Source: Burkholderiaceae bacterium | GTDB lineage: Bacteria > Pseudomonadota > Gammaproteobacteria > Burkholderiales > Burkholderiaceae_C | Direction of reading: 5' to 3' | Length of the DNA: 64,000 nt | Assembly (NCBI GenBank): GCA_016790575.1 | Contig: JAEUOU010000005.1 | Coordinates: 62,001-126,000, forward strand | Shown: piece after piece, positions 51,956-60,882 of the stretch | How positions within the stretch are numbered: position 1 is the first letter of the stretch | Layout of the letters: each line of letters starts with the position of its first letter | Notes under the pieces: generated by a model | The model's input: only the letters and a program-made list of their open reading frames with translations | What the model was told of the DNA's origin: nothing | Database searches by the model: none | Program-made: the position numbers and the translations under genes

Positions 51956-53710
51956 ATGAAAGACAGCACGGTTTCGCGAATCGCTTTCACCGTCGCGTTC
52001 GCTCTGGCGCTGGCGCTGTCGTTCGGAAACGTCTGGGGCATGCGCTCGGGCGATGTGGTCACAACCCAGGCATTGATCTGGGTCGACCCGTCCGGTACGG
52101 CCACCGTATCCGAGGTGACATCGCTGCCCGTTACCCGGCTGCAGCGTCTTGATCGCCCCACCAGTTTGGACGGCGGCAGTCGCGCGTTGTGGATGCGTTG
52201 GGACTTTGCCGTCCTGCCCAGCGATCAGCAGTGGTTCATCGTGCTGCAGGGCGGCGCGTTCTTCAACCGGGTCGATTTCCACCAGCTCGGCCGCGACGGC
52301 GTCTGGCAATCGCAGAGCGCCGGCGATCACCGCCCGGTTTCGAGCTGGAGCAACCCGGACCGGCTGCCCGTTTTCCGTGTCGATCCGACCGCGACGACGG
52401 CATGGCTGCGCATCGAAAACCATCCGGCGCCGCTGAGCCCGAGCATCCGGCTGCTCGATGCACGTGACCTGAAAGCGTCGCGGGATCGCACGGTACTCGG
52501 ACTGGGCGCCTACCTGGGCTTCGGCCTGCTGGTTCTGTTCCTGGGCTGGGTGCATGTTCGCCTGTACGCCGATCGCGTTTTCGTCGCCTATGTGACCTAT
52601 GTGTTCTGCATGCTGGGTTTTCAGGTCGCATTTACGGGAATGGGCGGCCTGTTTTTCTGGCCCGATTGGGCCCGCTGGAATGACATGGCCCCGGCGCTGT
52701 TCATGCTGTGGATGACGGCAGCAGGAATCTGGTTCGTCCGCGAAGTCAGTTCGCTGCAGCGACTGAGCCGACCGCTCAACCGGTTTATCACCGCGTGGTC
52801 GATCACGGGTTTCCTGTATCCGGTCCTCTATTTCCTGTGGGCGAGCCCGACCGCTTTCAAGCTGCTGAACCTCTACGGCCTGCTGTCGGTGCTCCTGAGC
52901 ATGGGGGTCTGTCTCTGGGCCTGGCGCAAAGGCGAGACCTATGCCGGCTGGACAGCGCTGGGCTTTCTGCCGCTGCACCTGGCGTATCCGTTTCCGGCCT
53001 TGCGCAGCGCGGGCGCCATTCCCGACAGCTGGGCAACCCAATACGCGGTGCTGCTCGGCTCGGCCATTGAAATCCCGCTGCTGCTGTACATCCTGCACAG
53101 ACGCGCCAAGGACTTCAACGAAAACCGGGCACGGATGCGGGTGATCGACAGCACGGATCCATTGACGGGCCTGACCATTGTCCCGGTTCTCCTGCTGCGG
53201 CTGCGCGATACCTTGCGGCGGGCCCGTCGCGGCCGCCAGACCTTCGCCCTGGTACTGGTCGATCTCGCCAATCACCGGGAGATTCAGACTACGGAAGGCC
53301 GCGTCATGGCGGATCGGGCCCTGGTGGTGGCGGCCTCCATCCTCTCGGAAATGGTTCGCGACATCGACACGGTGTGCCGGATTTCGGAAACCCGATTTGC
53401 CATGCTGCTCGAAGCGCCGTTTCGCCCCTCGGATCTCGGCAATTTCGCGCAACATGTGGTCGCCCGCGGTCTCGGCCAAGCAGAGCCGCTGCCCACCCAT
53501 CTCGCCCCGCGTTTCCGGGTTGTCACAGTGCCCCTGCCGGAACACAGTCAGGACAGCGAACGGGCGGACGACACCGATGTCGAACGCCTCCTGGAGCGCA
53601 TGCACCGTACGCTGGATCAGCTCGATCCCCGCAAGTCGATCTGGCACCTGCCTCTTTTGGGCGCCGCGAACGCCGAAACCGAAGCTACGGCCAGCGTCCG
53701 ATCGGCATGA
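51956..53710 (+). CDS. 7TM receptor-type membrane protein with degenerate GGDEF domain
   Basis: This 584-residue protein has a signal segment (about 5-30), a periplasmic 7TMR-DISM extracellular-2-like domain (WMRWDFAVLPSDQQWFIVLQ), seven transmembrane helices (about 180-385) and a C-terminal GGDEF-fold domain that keeps DSTDPLTGL but has SETRF where the active GG(D/E)EF loop should be. It cannot be a normal diguanylate cyclase; a binding or scaffolding role is likelier. It follows exbD on the same strand and precedes the Fur-controlled hemP. Confidence 0.85.
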   Translation: MKDSTVSRIAFTVAFALALALSFGNVWGMRSGDVVTTQALIWVDPSGTATVSEVTSLPVTRLQRLDRPTSLDGGSRALWMRWDFAVLPSDQQWFIVLQGGAFFNRVDFHQLGRDGVWQSQSAGDHRPVSSWSNPDRLPVFRVDPTATTAWLRIENHPAPLSPSIRLLDARDLKASRDRTVLGLGAYLGFGLLVLFLGWVHVRLYADRVFVAYVTYVFCMLGFQVAFTGMGGLFFWPDWARWNDMAPALFMLWMTAAGIWFVREVSSLQRLSRPLNRFITAWSITGFLYPVLYFLWASPTAFKLLNLYGLLSVLLSMGVCLWAWRKGETYAGWTALGFLPLHLAYPFPALRSAGAIPDSWATQYAVLLGSAIEIPLLLYILHRRAKDFNENRARMRVIDSTDPLTGLTIVPVLLLRLRDTLRRARRGRQTFALVLVDLANHREIQTTEGRVMADRALVVAASILSEMVRDIDTVCRISETRFAMLLEAPFRPSDLGNFAQHVVARGLGQAEPLPTHLAPRFRVVTVPLPEHSQDSERADDTDVERLLERMHRTLDQLDPRKSIWHLPLLGAANAETEATASVRSA

Positions 53711-53747
53711 GGCAGTTCGCCGACACCCAAAGCCTATTGCAAATCTC

Positions 53748-53766
53748 AATGCAAATCGTTATCATT
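53748..53766. promoter_or_regulatory. Fur box upstream of hemP
   Basis: AATGCAAATCGTTATCATT matches the 19-bp Fur consensus well (reverse complement AATGATAACGATTTGCATT). It ends 6 bp before the hemP start in a strongly AT-rich patch. A related arm (GCAAATCTCAATGCAAAT) extends upstream, suggesting overlapping Fur dimers. Confidence 0.8.
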
Positions 53767-53772
53767 CTTTAA

Positions 53773-53970
53773 ATGAAAGCGACACCCTCCCTCAGCGAAT
53801 CCGGAGCTCGAAGCGGCATGACTGCCCTGCCCCAGAGCACCCGTGCACCGGCGCGTGCGATTGACAGTTCCACCTTGCTGGCTGGCGCGCCCGCCGTCAC
53901 CATCAGCCACAACGGCGCCTTCTACCGGCTTGCAGCCACGCGCGCAGGCAAACTGATCCTGACCAAGTAG
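53773..53970 (+). CDS. hemP: Hemin uptake protein HemP
   Basis: This 65-residue protein ends with the HemP core (STLLAGAPAVTISHNGAFYR, LAATRAGKLILTK). HemP is needed for heme utilisation in several proteobacteria; in Burkholderia it activates the bhu heme-uptake genes. It is normally followed by a heme receptor operon, but here the next gene is convergent and encodes a GlcG/HbpS-like protein. A strong Fur box lies directly upstream. Confidence 0.92.
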   Translation: MKATPSLSESGARSGMTALPQSTRAPARAIDSSTLLAGAPAVTISHNGAFYRLAATRAGKLILTK

Positions 53971-54050
53971 CCTTCATCGTGGGTCGACCCTTCCCGACGG
54001 GTCGTTGGGCCAGCCAGGGCACGCAGCCCAAGCCAGGCCATTTTTCCAGG

Positions 54051-54458
54051 TCAGGACCCGAGCGCCGCGATGGCGGCCCGCGCAATCTGCGCGTCTTCAC
54101 TGGATTTCACACCACTGACCCCAACGGCGCCAATGCAGTGACCCTCGACGACCACCGGCACTCCCCCTTCGAGCAGGCCTGACAAAGACGGTGCGCTGAG
54201 AAACGAGTATCGCCCGCCATTGATCATGTCCTCATACACCTTGCTTTCGCGTCGCCCCAACGCGGCGGTTTGGGCTTTGGCAGGCGCAATGGCGGCGGAA
54301 ATGGGGGGCGCGCCATCCAGGCGTTGCAGATGCAACAGGTGGCCGCCGTCGTCGACGATGGCGATCGTGACCGCCCACCCCTGCGCAAGGGCCTCTGCCT
54401 CAGCGGCAGCCGCCATGGCCTTGATGTCACGCGATTCAAGAAAAGGTCTGGCTTTCAT
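54051..54458 (-). CDS. GlcG/HbpS-family heme-binding-like protein
   Basis: This 135-residue protein (DIKAMAAAAEAEALAQGWAV, TIAIVDDGGHLLHLQRLDGA, GGVPVVVEGHCIGAVGVSG) matches the GlcG/HbpS family. Streptomyces HbpS binds heme and senses redox stress; GlcG proteins accompany glycolate genes. There is no signal peptide, so it is probably cytosolic. It is convergent with hemP, which makes a heme-related role attractive but unproven. Confidence 0.85.
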   Translation of the reverse strand: MKARPFLESRDIKAMAAAAEAEALAQGWAVTIAIVDDGGHLLHLQRLDGAPPISAAIAPAKAQTAALGRRESKVYEDMINGGRYSFLSAPSLSGLLEGGVPVVVEGHCIGAVGVSGVKSSEDAQIARAAIAALGS

Positions 54459-54662
54459 GTTTTTCCGGATTACAAGTTGCAGTGCGTGAAAGGATAGACC
54501 GGGATTCCTGCCGGTTTACCGTCGTTCAAGGCAAAAGCCGATTGACCCCGGGGTGTCAAATACCTACCGGGAGACGGAAATCCTGCCCCGGAGATTGCAG
54601 CCAAGATGCCTTTCTGTACACTTCCCCTGCCGCAATGTGCGGCCCAACCGGAGTTTCAATCC

Positions 54663-55364
54663 ATGAACGAACCACTGCAAACCCTCTCTCCTGCGACCGG
54701 GTACGGCGATGGCCAGTCCCTGGTTCAACGCAATCGCGTCCTGCGCAACACCTATTGGCTGCTGGCGCTGAGTCTGATCCCCACGGTTCTCGGCGCCTGG
54801 CTGGGCGTGGCGACCGGGATTACCCGATCGCTGGGCGGAGGCCTGGGCCTGGTCGTATTCCTGGGTGGTGCCTTCGCCTTCATGTACGCCATCGAGAAGA
54901 CCAAGAATTCGGCGGCCGGTGTGCCGGTCTTGCTCGCCTTCACGTTCTTCATGGGCCTGATGCTGTCGCGCCTGATCGCCATGGTGCTGGGCTTCAAGAA
55001 CGGATCGGAACTGGTCATGACGGCATTTGCCGGTACTGCCGGCGTGTTCTTCGTCATGGCCAGTCTGGCCAGCGTGATCAAGAAAGACCTCAGCGGCATG
55101 GGCAAATGGCTGTTTGTCGGCGCCCTGGCCGTGCTCATCGGCGGTGTGATCAATGTCTTCGTCGGCTCCACGGTCGGCATGATGGTGATCTCGGTCATGG
55201 CCATCGGCATTTTCAGCGCCTACATGCTCTACGACCTCAAGCAGATCATCGACGGCGGTGAAACAAACTACATCAGCGCCACCCTCGCGCTGTACCTGGA
55301 CATCTTCAACGTCTTCCAGAGCCTGCTGGCCTTGCTGGGCCTGGCCGGCGGCAGCAACGACTGA
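54663..55364 (+). CDS. Bax inhibitor-1/YccA family membrane protein
   Basis: This 233-residue protein has seven transmembrane helices and the family signature near the end (GIFSAYMLYDLKQIIDGGET, YISATLALYLDIFNVFQSLL). E. coli YccA is a substrate and modulator of FtsH. The ATG at 54663 is chosen because upstream residues are Cys/Pro-rich and unlike the family. A terminator hairpin follows the stop. Confidence 0.93.
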   Translation: MNEPLQTLSPATGYGDGQSLVQRNRVLRNTYWLLALSLIPTVLGAWLGVATGITRSLGGGLGLVVFLGGAFAFMYAIEKTKNSAAGVPVLLAFTFFMGLMLSRLIAMVLGFKNGSELVMTAFAGTAGVFFVMASLASVIKKDLSGMGKWLFVGALAVLIGGVINVFVGSTVGMMVISVMAIGIFSAYMLYDLKQIIDGGETNYISATLALYLDIFNVFQSLLALLGLAGGSND

Positions 55365-55385
55365 CGCCTGGTTCGCGCGATCCCC

Positions 55386-55410
55386 AGGGGCCTTCATGGC
55401 CCCTTTTTTT
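55386..55410 (+). terminator. Intrinsic terminator after the BI-1 gene
   Basis: The perfect stem AGGGGCC/GGCCCCT with a 5-base loop is followed by seven T, 22 bp after the stop. The kinase gene starts 30 bp beyond it. Confidence 0.92.
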
Positions 55411-55439
55411 CGGCCCGCCTACGGTAGGATGCAAACGTC

Positions 55440-58400
55440 ATGGACGACCACCGTTTTGCCACTTTGTTCGAGTTGCTGCCGATTGGGGCCTACCGCTCTC
55501 ATCCCGATGGGCGTCAGCTGCGTGCGAATGCTGCGCTGGTGCATTTGAATGGCTACGCCAATGAGGCCGAAATGCTGGCGGCGGTCAAGGACATCAACCA
55601 GGCCTGGTACGTCGATCCCGGCCGGCGCGATCAGTTCATCGCTGAAATGGAACGTACCGGTCAGGTCCGCGACTTTGTCTCGGAGGTCTACCGGCACAAG
55701 AGCCGTCAACGCATCTGGATCCGGGAGAACGCCCATTGCGTGCGTGACGCGGACGGGAAAATCCTTTACTACGAAGGCACCGTAGAAGACATCACCGACG
55801 AGCGGGAGAACGCACTGTCCCTGCAAGTGGCTCTGGACAATGCGGGCAAGGGCATCCTGCGCATGACGGCCGAGGGAATCGTCACCCTGTACAACCGAGC
55901 CCTGCTGGAATTGCTGGATCTCCCCGAATCGCTGCTGCGGTCACGCCCGCACGGCAGCGACATCCTCCGCTTCCAGATCGCCCGCGGCGATTTCGGCCCC
56001 GAGATGCAGGCACTGAAAGATGCCGGCATCAACACCCTGCCCGGGATGGAAACGCCCGCGGGGATGCTGGCGGTCGAACGCTACCAGCGCCGTACGGCGA
56101 CCGGCGCAACCCTGGAGGTCGAGACCCGGCGACTGCCGGATGGCAGCGTCATCCGGACGTACGCCGACGTCAGCCGCTTTGTGGAAACACAGCGTGACGC
56201 CCGTGAAAAGGCAGCTGCGCTGGGCATAGCGCTCGACAGCATGGCAGAGGGATTTGCCCTGATCGCGGCCGATGGCCGCACCCTGGTGTCGAACCGTCGA
56301 CACCGCGAGATGCTCGACTTGCCCGACGCCCTGATGGACCGCCAGCCGACGCAGGAAGAACTGGTCCGGATGCAGATCGCGCGCGGAGACTTCGGCCCTG
56401 ACCTCACGTATGTGGAAGCGATGGCGCGGGGCTATATCGTGCAGGCCAGCAGCGGTGCCGCCCTTGCCGGCCCCCAGCGATACCGACGCCGCACCCCGGA
56501 CGGACGCACACTGGAGGTCCGCACGGCCCCTTTGCCCGACGGTGGCGCCGTGCGCACCTTCCACGACATCAGCTCTCACGTGGCGGTCCAGCAGGCCTTG
56601 CAAATTGTGCTCGACAACGCCGGACGCGGCATCGCCATGGTGGACAGTCAACAACGCGTCGTCTTCTACAACCAGAATTTTGCGACCTTGCTGGACCTGG
56701 AGCCCGCCTGGCTGGACCAGCGTCCGTCCATGCGCGAATTGCTCGACGCCATGACGCAGCGTGGCGATTTCCGGGAGCTGGAAGGGACTGCGCCGGCTGC
56801 GCTGGCCCACCTGCCATTGAACCCGCCGATTCCGCCGGACGGCTCTTTGCCCCCGCGCTACCTGCGGCGGACACGGTCCGGACGCGTCATTGAAGTCAAC
56901 TCCGTGGAACTGGCCGACGGCGCCTCGGTTCGCACCTATTCGGACGTCACCGATTACGTCGTTGCGGAGCAGGCGCTTGCCCAGGCGCAAAAGGAACTGG
57001 CGCTGGCGCTCGATTCCATGGACCAGGGCTTGCTGGTCATCGATGCCAAGGGCCGCGCCATCCTCTCCAACTGGCGACACCGCGAACTGCTGAAACTGCC
57101 CGACAACTGGATGGAGCAGTTTCCGTATGTGCGCGATCTGATCCGTCTGCAGATCGAGCGAGGCGACTTCGGCCCCGATCTGTCGTTCATCAGCCCCGAG
57201 GCACGCGCCTGGGTTTCCCGGTACCCCGACCGCACCGGCGACGAGATGCCGGCCGTGTACTGGCGCACCACCACCGATGGCCGGACGCTGGAGGTGCGCT
57301 CCAAGCGGCAAAGCGACGGCGGGGTGGTCCGCACGTTCACCGACGTCACCGACAGCGTGCGCGCCCGGGAAACCCTGGAGCACAGCAACCTGCGGCTGCG
57401 AACCTTGGTCAACACCCTGCCGGACCGTGTCTGGCTCAAAGACACGGCCGGTGTCTACCAGCTTGCCAACCAGCGTTTCTGCCTGCACGCCCGGCGAACC
57501 GAGGCAGAAATCCTGGGACGAACCGCCGCCGACCTGTTCCCGGACGACATGCTGGCACGCTTCAATGAGCAGGATCGCGCCGTGCTGCAGTCACACCATC
57601 CGATCGTGTTCGAGGAAATGCAGCGCGGACCCCGCACCGGCTTGCCCCGGCATTTCGAAGTGGTCAAAGTGGCGATGCGCGATGCCAGCGGGCGCGCCGT
57701 CGGTGTCCTGGGCGTTTCCCGTGACATCACCGACCGCAAACGCAGTGAGGCCGCCTTGCTGGCCGCGCGCGATGCCGCCGAGGCGGGCGCGCGCGCCAAG
57801 GCACAGTTTCTGGCCAACATGAGCCATGAAATCCGCACCCCGATGAACGCGGTGATCGGCATGAGTGACCTTCTGGCGGAAACCCGCCTTGATGAGGAGC
57901 AACAGGATTTCGTGCGAACCATTCGCGCCAGCGGCAACCAGTTGCTGACACTGATCAACGACATTCTGGATTTCTCGAAAATTGACGGAGGTCACCTCGA
58001 ACTGGAGCAATTGCCGGTCGATATCGCTGAATGCCTCGAAGGTGTTCTGGACCTTCTGTCGGCGCCCGCCGGCGAGAAGGCGCTGGCCCTGTACTACCGC
58101 ATCGACCCGGCACTGCCCCTGAGGATGCTGGCCGACCCGGTCCGCTTGCGCCAGGTCCTTGTCAATCTGGTCGCCAACGCGGTGAAGTTCACACCCCGCG
58201 GTGAAATTGTCCTTTCGGCCCGCCGGATCTCCGGGCCGACCGCGGCGGCCCAAACCTGGGTACGCTTCGATGTGAGCGACACCGGGATTGGCATCCCGCA
58301 CGACCGCATGGACCGCCTGTTCCAGGTTTTCAGCCAGGTCGACATGTCCACCACCCGCCAGTACGGAGGCACCGGGCTGGGACTGGCCATCTGCCAGCGA

Positions 58401-59348
58401 CTGGTCCACCTGATGGGCGGCACGATCAGTGTCCGATCCGACCCGGGCGAAGGCTCCGTGTTCAGTGTGCTGATTCCCCTGATGGCCGCACAGGATGCGC
58501 CAGCCGAGCGGCAGCCGGATCTTTCCCGCCTCGCCGGCTGGCGGCTGCTGATCGTCGACAACCATGCCGGGCATGCCGGCCACCTGGCCGAACTGGTCGG
58601 GCGATGGTCCCTGAAGAGCACCGTATTTTCGTCGGCCCAGGACGTCCACCGCTGGCTGGACGCGGGCGGCCGCTGCGATCTGGTGGTGCTGGATACGGCC
58701 CTGGACCGAGCGCCGGATGCCCCGCCACTCGCCCACTGGCTGCGCAATCACCCCCGCAGCCGGGCATGGCCGCTGCTGCTGCTGACCCAGCCCGGCCAAC
58801 GGCAGGACCTCCAGCCCCTGGTGCCCTGCCGTGCCATTCGCCGTCCGGTCAAGGCCCGTGCGCTGGCCGAGGCCCTCCTCGATCTGGCTGGCCTCCTGCC
58901 GCCGCAGCAAGCGCCCGTCCCGACAGCGGTGACCGACCAGGCGCCCACCCGGCCGCTGAAGATCCTGCTGGCCGAAGACAACCCGGTCAGCCTGCGCGTC
59001 ACCCGTTTCATCCTGGACCGCCTGGGCCATGAATGCACGGTGGCGGCAACCGGCAAAGCGGCCCTGGCGGCAACACAGGCGGCGGCCCAGGCCGGGCGGC
59101 CGTTCGATGTGATCCTGATGGATGCGCAGATGCCCGACACCGACGGGCTGTCGGCCACCCGCGCCTTGCGCGTTCTGCTGCCCGCCCGGGAGCAGCCATG
59201 GATCATTGCCCTGACCGCCGGCGGCCCCCAGGGTGACCGCAACGCCTGCCTGGCGGCCGGCATGGACGACTACCTCGCCAAACCCATGCGTCCGGACGAC
59301 CTCGCTGCCGCACTGGCGAACGCGCGACGCCTGCCCGGTGGGCAGTGA
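55440..59348 (+). CDS. Soluble multi-PAS hybrid sensor histidine kinase
   Basis: This 1302-residue protein has no membrane segment. In order: a PAS with PAC (1-125); four similar PAS_7-type modules (about 125-660, three with RGDFGP near 182, 315 and 576, and RGDFRELE near 440); a further PAS (about 665-775); HisKA with ANMSHEIRTPMN near 795; HATPase (NAVKFTP, DTGIGIP, GGTGLGLAICQ); a first receiver-like domain near 1030 with degenerate acidic residues (LLIVDNHAGHAG); and an intact receiver near 1175 (ILLAEDNP, Asp in VILMDAQMPD, Lys in DDYLAKPM). No output domain is adjacent, so partner regulators are elsewhere. Confidence 0.92.
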   Translation: MDDHRFATLFELLPIGAYRSHPDGRQLRANAALVHLNGYANEAEMLAAVKDINQAWYVDPGRRDQFIAEMERTGQVRDFVSEVYRHKSRQRIWIRENAHCVRDADGKILYYEGTVEDITDERENALSLQVALDNAGKGILRMTAEGIVTLYNRALLELLDLPESLLRSRPHGSDILRFQIARGDFGPEMQALKDAGINTLPGMETPAGMLAVERYQRRTATGATLEVETRRLPDGSVIRTYADVSRFVETQRDAREKAAALGIALDSMAEGFALIAADGRTLVSNRRHREMLDLPDALMDRQPTQEELVRMQIARGDFGPDLTYVEAMARGYIVQASSGAALAGPQRYRRRTPDGRTLEVRTAPLPDGGAVRTFHDISSHVAVQQALQIVLDNAGRGIAMVDSQQRVVFYNQNFATLLDLEPAWLDQRPSMRELLDAMTQRGDFRELEGTAPAALAHLPLNPPIPPDGSLPPRYLRRTRSGRVIEVNSVELADGASVRTYSDVTDYVVAEQALAQAQKELALALDSMDQGLLVIDAKGRAILSNWRHRELLKLPDNWMEQFPYVRDLIRLQIERGDFGPDLSFISPEARAWVSRYPDRTGDEMPAVYWRTTTDGRTLEVRSKRQSDGGVVRTFTDVTDSVRARETLEHSNLRLRTLVNTLPDRVWLKDTAGVYQLANQRFCLHARRTEAEILGRTAADLFPDDMLARFNEQDRAVLQSHHPIVFEEMQRGPRTGLPRHFEVVKVAMRDASGRAVGVLGVSRDITDRKRSEAALLAARDAAEAGARAKAQFLANMSHEIRTPMNAVIGMSDLLAETRLDEEQQDFVRTIRASGNQLLTLINDILDFSKIDGGHLELEQLPVDIAECLEGVLDLLSAPAGEKALALYYRIDPALPLRMLADPVRLRQVLVNLVANAVKFTPRGEIVLSARRISGPTAAAQTWVRFDVSDTGIGIPHDRMDRLFQVFSQVDMSTTRQYGGTGLGLAICQRLVHLMGGTISVRSDPGEGSVFSVLIPLMAAQDAPAERQPDLSRLAGWRLLIVDNHAGHAGHLAELVGRWSLKSTVFSSAQDVHRWLDAGGRCDLVVLDTALDRAPDAPPLAHWLRNHPRSRAWPLLLLTQPGQRQDLQPLVPCRAIRRPVKARALAEALLDLAGLLPPQQAPVPTAVTDQAPTRPLKILLAEDNPVSLRVTRFILDRLGHECTVAATGKAALAATQAAAQAGRPFDVILMDAQMPDTDGLSATRALRVLLPAREQPWIIALTAGGPQGDRNACLAAGMDDYLAKPMRPDDLAAALANARRLPGGQ

Positions 59349-59365
59349 CTCACCGTGACAGACGC

Positions 59366-60820
59366 TCAAACGCGCTCGAACACCGCCATGCTCTCAACGT
59401 GGGCCGTATGGGGAAACATGTTGACCACCCCTGCCGCCGTGCAGCGATAACCGGCCTGATGAACCAGCAGCCCCGCGTCACGCGCCAGCGTCGCCGGGTT
59501 GCAGCTGACATAGACGATGCGCTGCGGCGGCCGCCACGAGTCCGCACCGACCGGCGGGACCACAACGCCGTCGGTGCCGCCACAGCCCTGACTTGCCTGA
59601 TGCAGGTCGGCCAGTGCCTTGACCAGCGCGAAGGCGCCCTCTCGCGGCGGATCAACCAGCCATTTGTCGGCCACGCCATCGGCAACCAGCATGGCCGGCG
59701 TCATTTCGAACAGGTTTCTTGCTTCGAATTTAGTAGCGCAAAAAGACCTTTTTACGCTGGGTATCGACCGATTTGACTCGAAATTGGTCCGCGAACGCTC
59801 CACCAGCGTCTCGCTGCCTTCGATACCCAGCACTTCCCGGGCCTGGGTCGCCAGCGGGAGCGTGAAATTGCCCAGGCCGCAGAACCAGTCAATGACCCGC
59901 TCGGTCGGCTGCACCTGCAACAGGCGCAGCGCCCGGGTTACCAGAACGCGGTTGATGTGCGGATTGACCTGGGTGAAGTCCGTGGGCTTGAACGGCATGG
60001 TGACGCCGAAATCCGGCAGCGTGTACGTCAGGGGCGGGCCACCTTCATCGAGCAAACGCACCGAATCCGGGCCTTTGGGCTGCAGCCACCATTGGACCCC
60101 GTACCTCAGCCCGAACTGGCGCAGGCGGGCACGATCGTCTTCCGACAAGGGTTCCAGATGCCGGAGAACCAGAGCCGTGACACTGTCGCCGGCCGCCAGT
60201 TCGATCTGCGGACAGGTCTCGCGCGCATCCATGCTCCCGATCAGCGCGCGCAGCGGCACCAACATGGTGCTGACTTGCGGCAACAGCACCGCACAGGTGC
60301 GCATGTCGGCCACATAGCGGCTTTTGCGTTCGTGAAAGCCGATCAGCACTTCCCCCTTCTTGTGCACGTAGCGGACCGACAGGCGGGCCCGGTAGCGGTA
60401 GCCCCAGGTGGGCCCCTCGATGGGACGCAGCACGGTTTCGGCCTTCACCTTGCCCAGATGCCACAGGTTGTCTTCCAGCACCCGCTGCTTGACAGCCACC
60501 TGGGCGGCCGGATGCAGATGCTGCATCTTGCACCCGCCACACGCGCCCGCATGCAAGCCGAAATGGGGGCAGTCCGGGCGCACTCGCTGGCTCGATTCGC
60601 GGTGCACGGCGACCAGCGAAGCCGCCTCCCAGTTGTTTTTCTTGCGGTGGACATGGGCGCTCACCAGTTCCCCGGTCAGCGCCCCCTCGACAAACACCAC
60701 TTTGCCGTCAGGACGCCGGGCGATCCCCTGGGCATCCATATCCAGAGAGTCAATCTGCAGCCAACCGGGCGGCAGCGCCGCAGCCACGTCCGTGGCGGGC
60801 GAGGAAGTTTCTTCAGTCAT
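59366..60820 (-). CDS. rlmD: 23S rRNA (uracil(1939)-C5)-methyltransferase RlmD with in-frame repeat insertion
   Basis: This 484-residue enzyme has an N-terminal TRAM domain ([20 protein letters not shown]), an iron-sulfur cluster set ([17 protein letters not shown] plus a later Cys), the SAM site [14 protein letters not shown] and the catalytic Cys in [14 protein letters not shown]. Between the acidic SAM-ribose motif region ([12 protein letters not shown]) and FEARNLFE it has about seven extra residues ([15 protein letters not shown]), encoded by a dispersed repeat copy read in frame. The frame is intact, so the enzyme is probably still active. Confidence 0.93.
   Translation of the reverse strand: MTEETSSPATDVAAALPPGWLQIDSLDMDAQGIARRPDGKVVFVEGALTGELVSAHVHRKKNNWEAASLVAVHRESSQRVRPDCPHFGLHAGACGGCKMQHLHPAAQVAVKQRVLEDNLWHLGKVKAETVLRPIEGPTWGYRYRARLSVRYVHKKGEVLIGFHERKSRYVADMRTCAVLLPQVSTMLVPLRALIGSMDARETCPQIELAAGDSVTALVLRHLEPLSEDDRARLRQFGLRYGVQWWLQPKGPDSVRLLDEGGPPLTYTLPDFGVTMPFKPTDFTQVNPHINRVLVTRALRLLQVQPTERVIDWFCGLGNFTLPLATQAREVLGIEGSETLVERSRTNFESNRSIPSVKRSFCATKFEARNLFEMTPAMLVADGVADKWLVDPPREGAFALVKALADLHQASQGCGGTDGVVVPPVGADSWRPPQRIVYVSCNPATLARDAGLLVHQAGYRCTAAGVVNMFPHTAHVESMAVFERV
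59731..59775 (+). repeat. Dispersed ~45-bp repeat, copy 10, inside rlmD
   Basis: The plus strand reads AGTAGCGCAAAAAGACCTTT then TTACGCTGGGTATCGACCG, a clear forward copy including the palindrome AAAAAGACCTTTTT. It lies in the rlmD coding region on the opposite strand and introduces no stop. Confidence 0.88.
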
Positions 60821-60882
60821 GCGCCGATTGTCTCAGGCCGGCCGCCCGGTCCGGACCTGCAGCGAGCCCGCCAGCTTCGCGG

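Noticed and set aside
53975-54005. Hairpin CGACCC/GGGTCG after hemP as a terminator
   Set aside because: The stem is short and no T tract follows in either direction.
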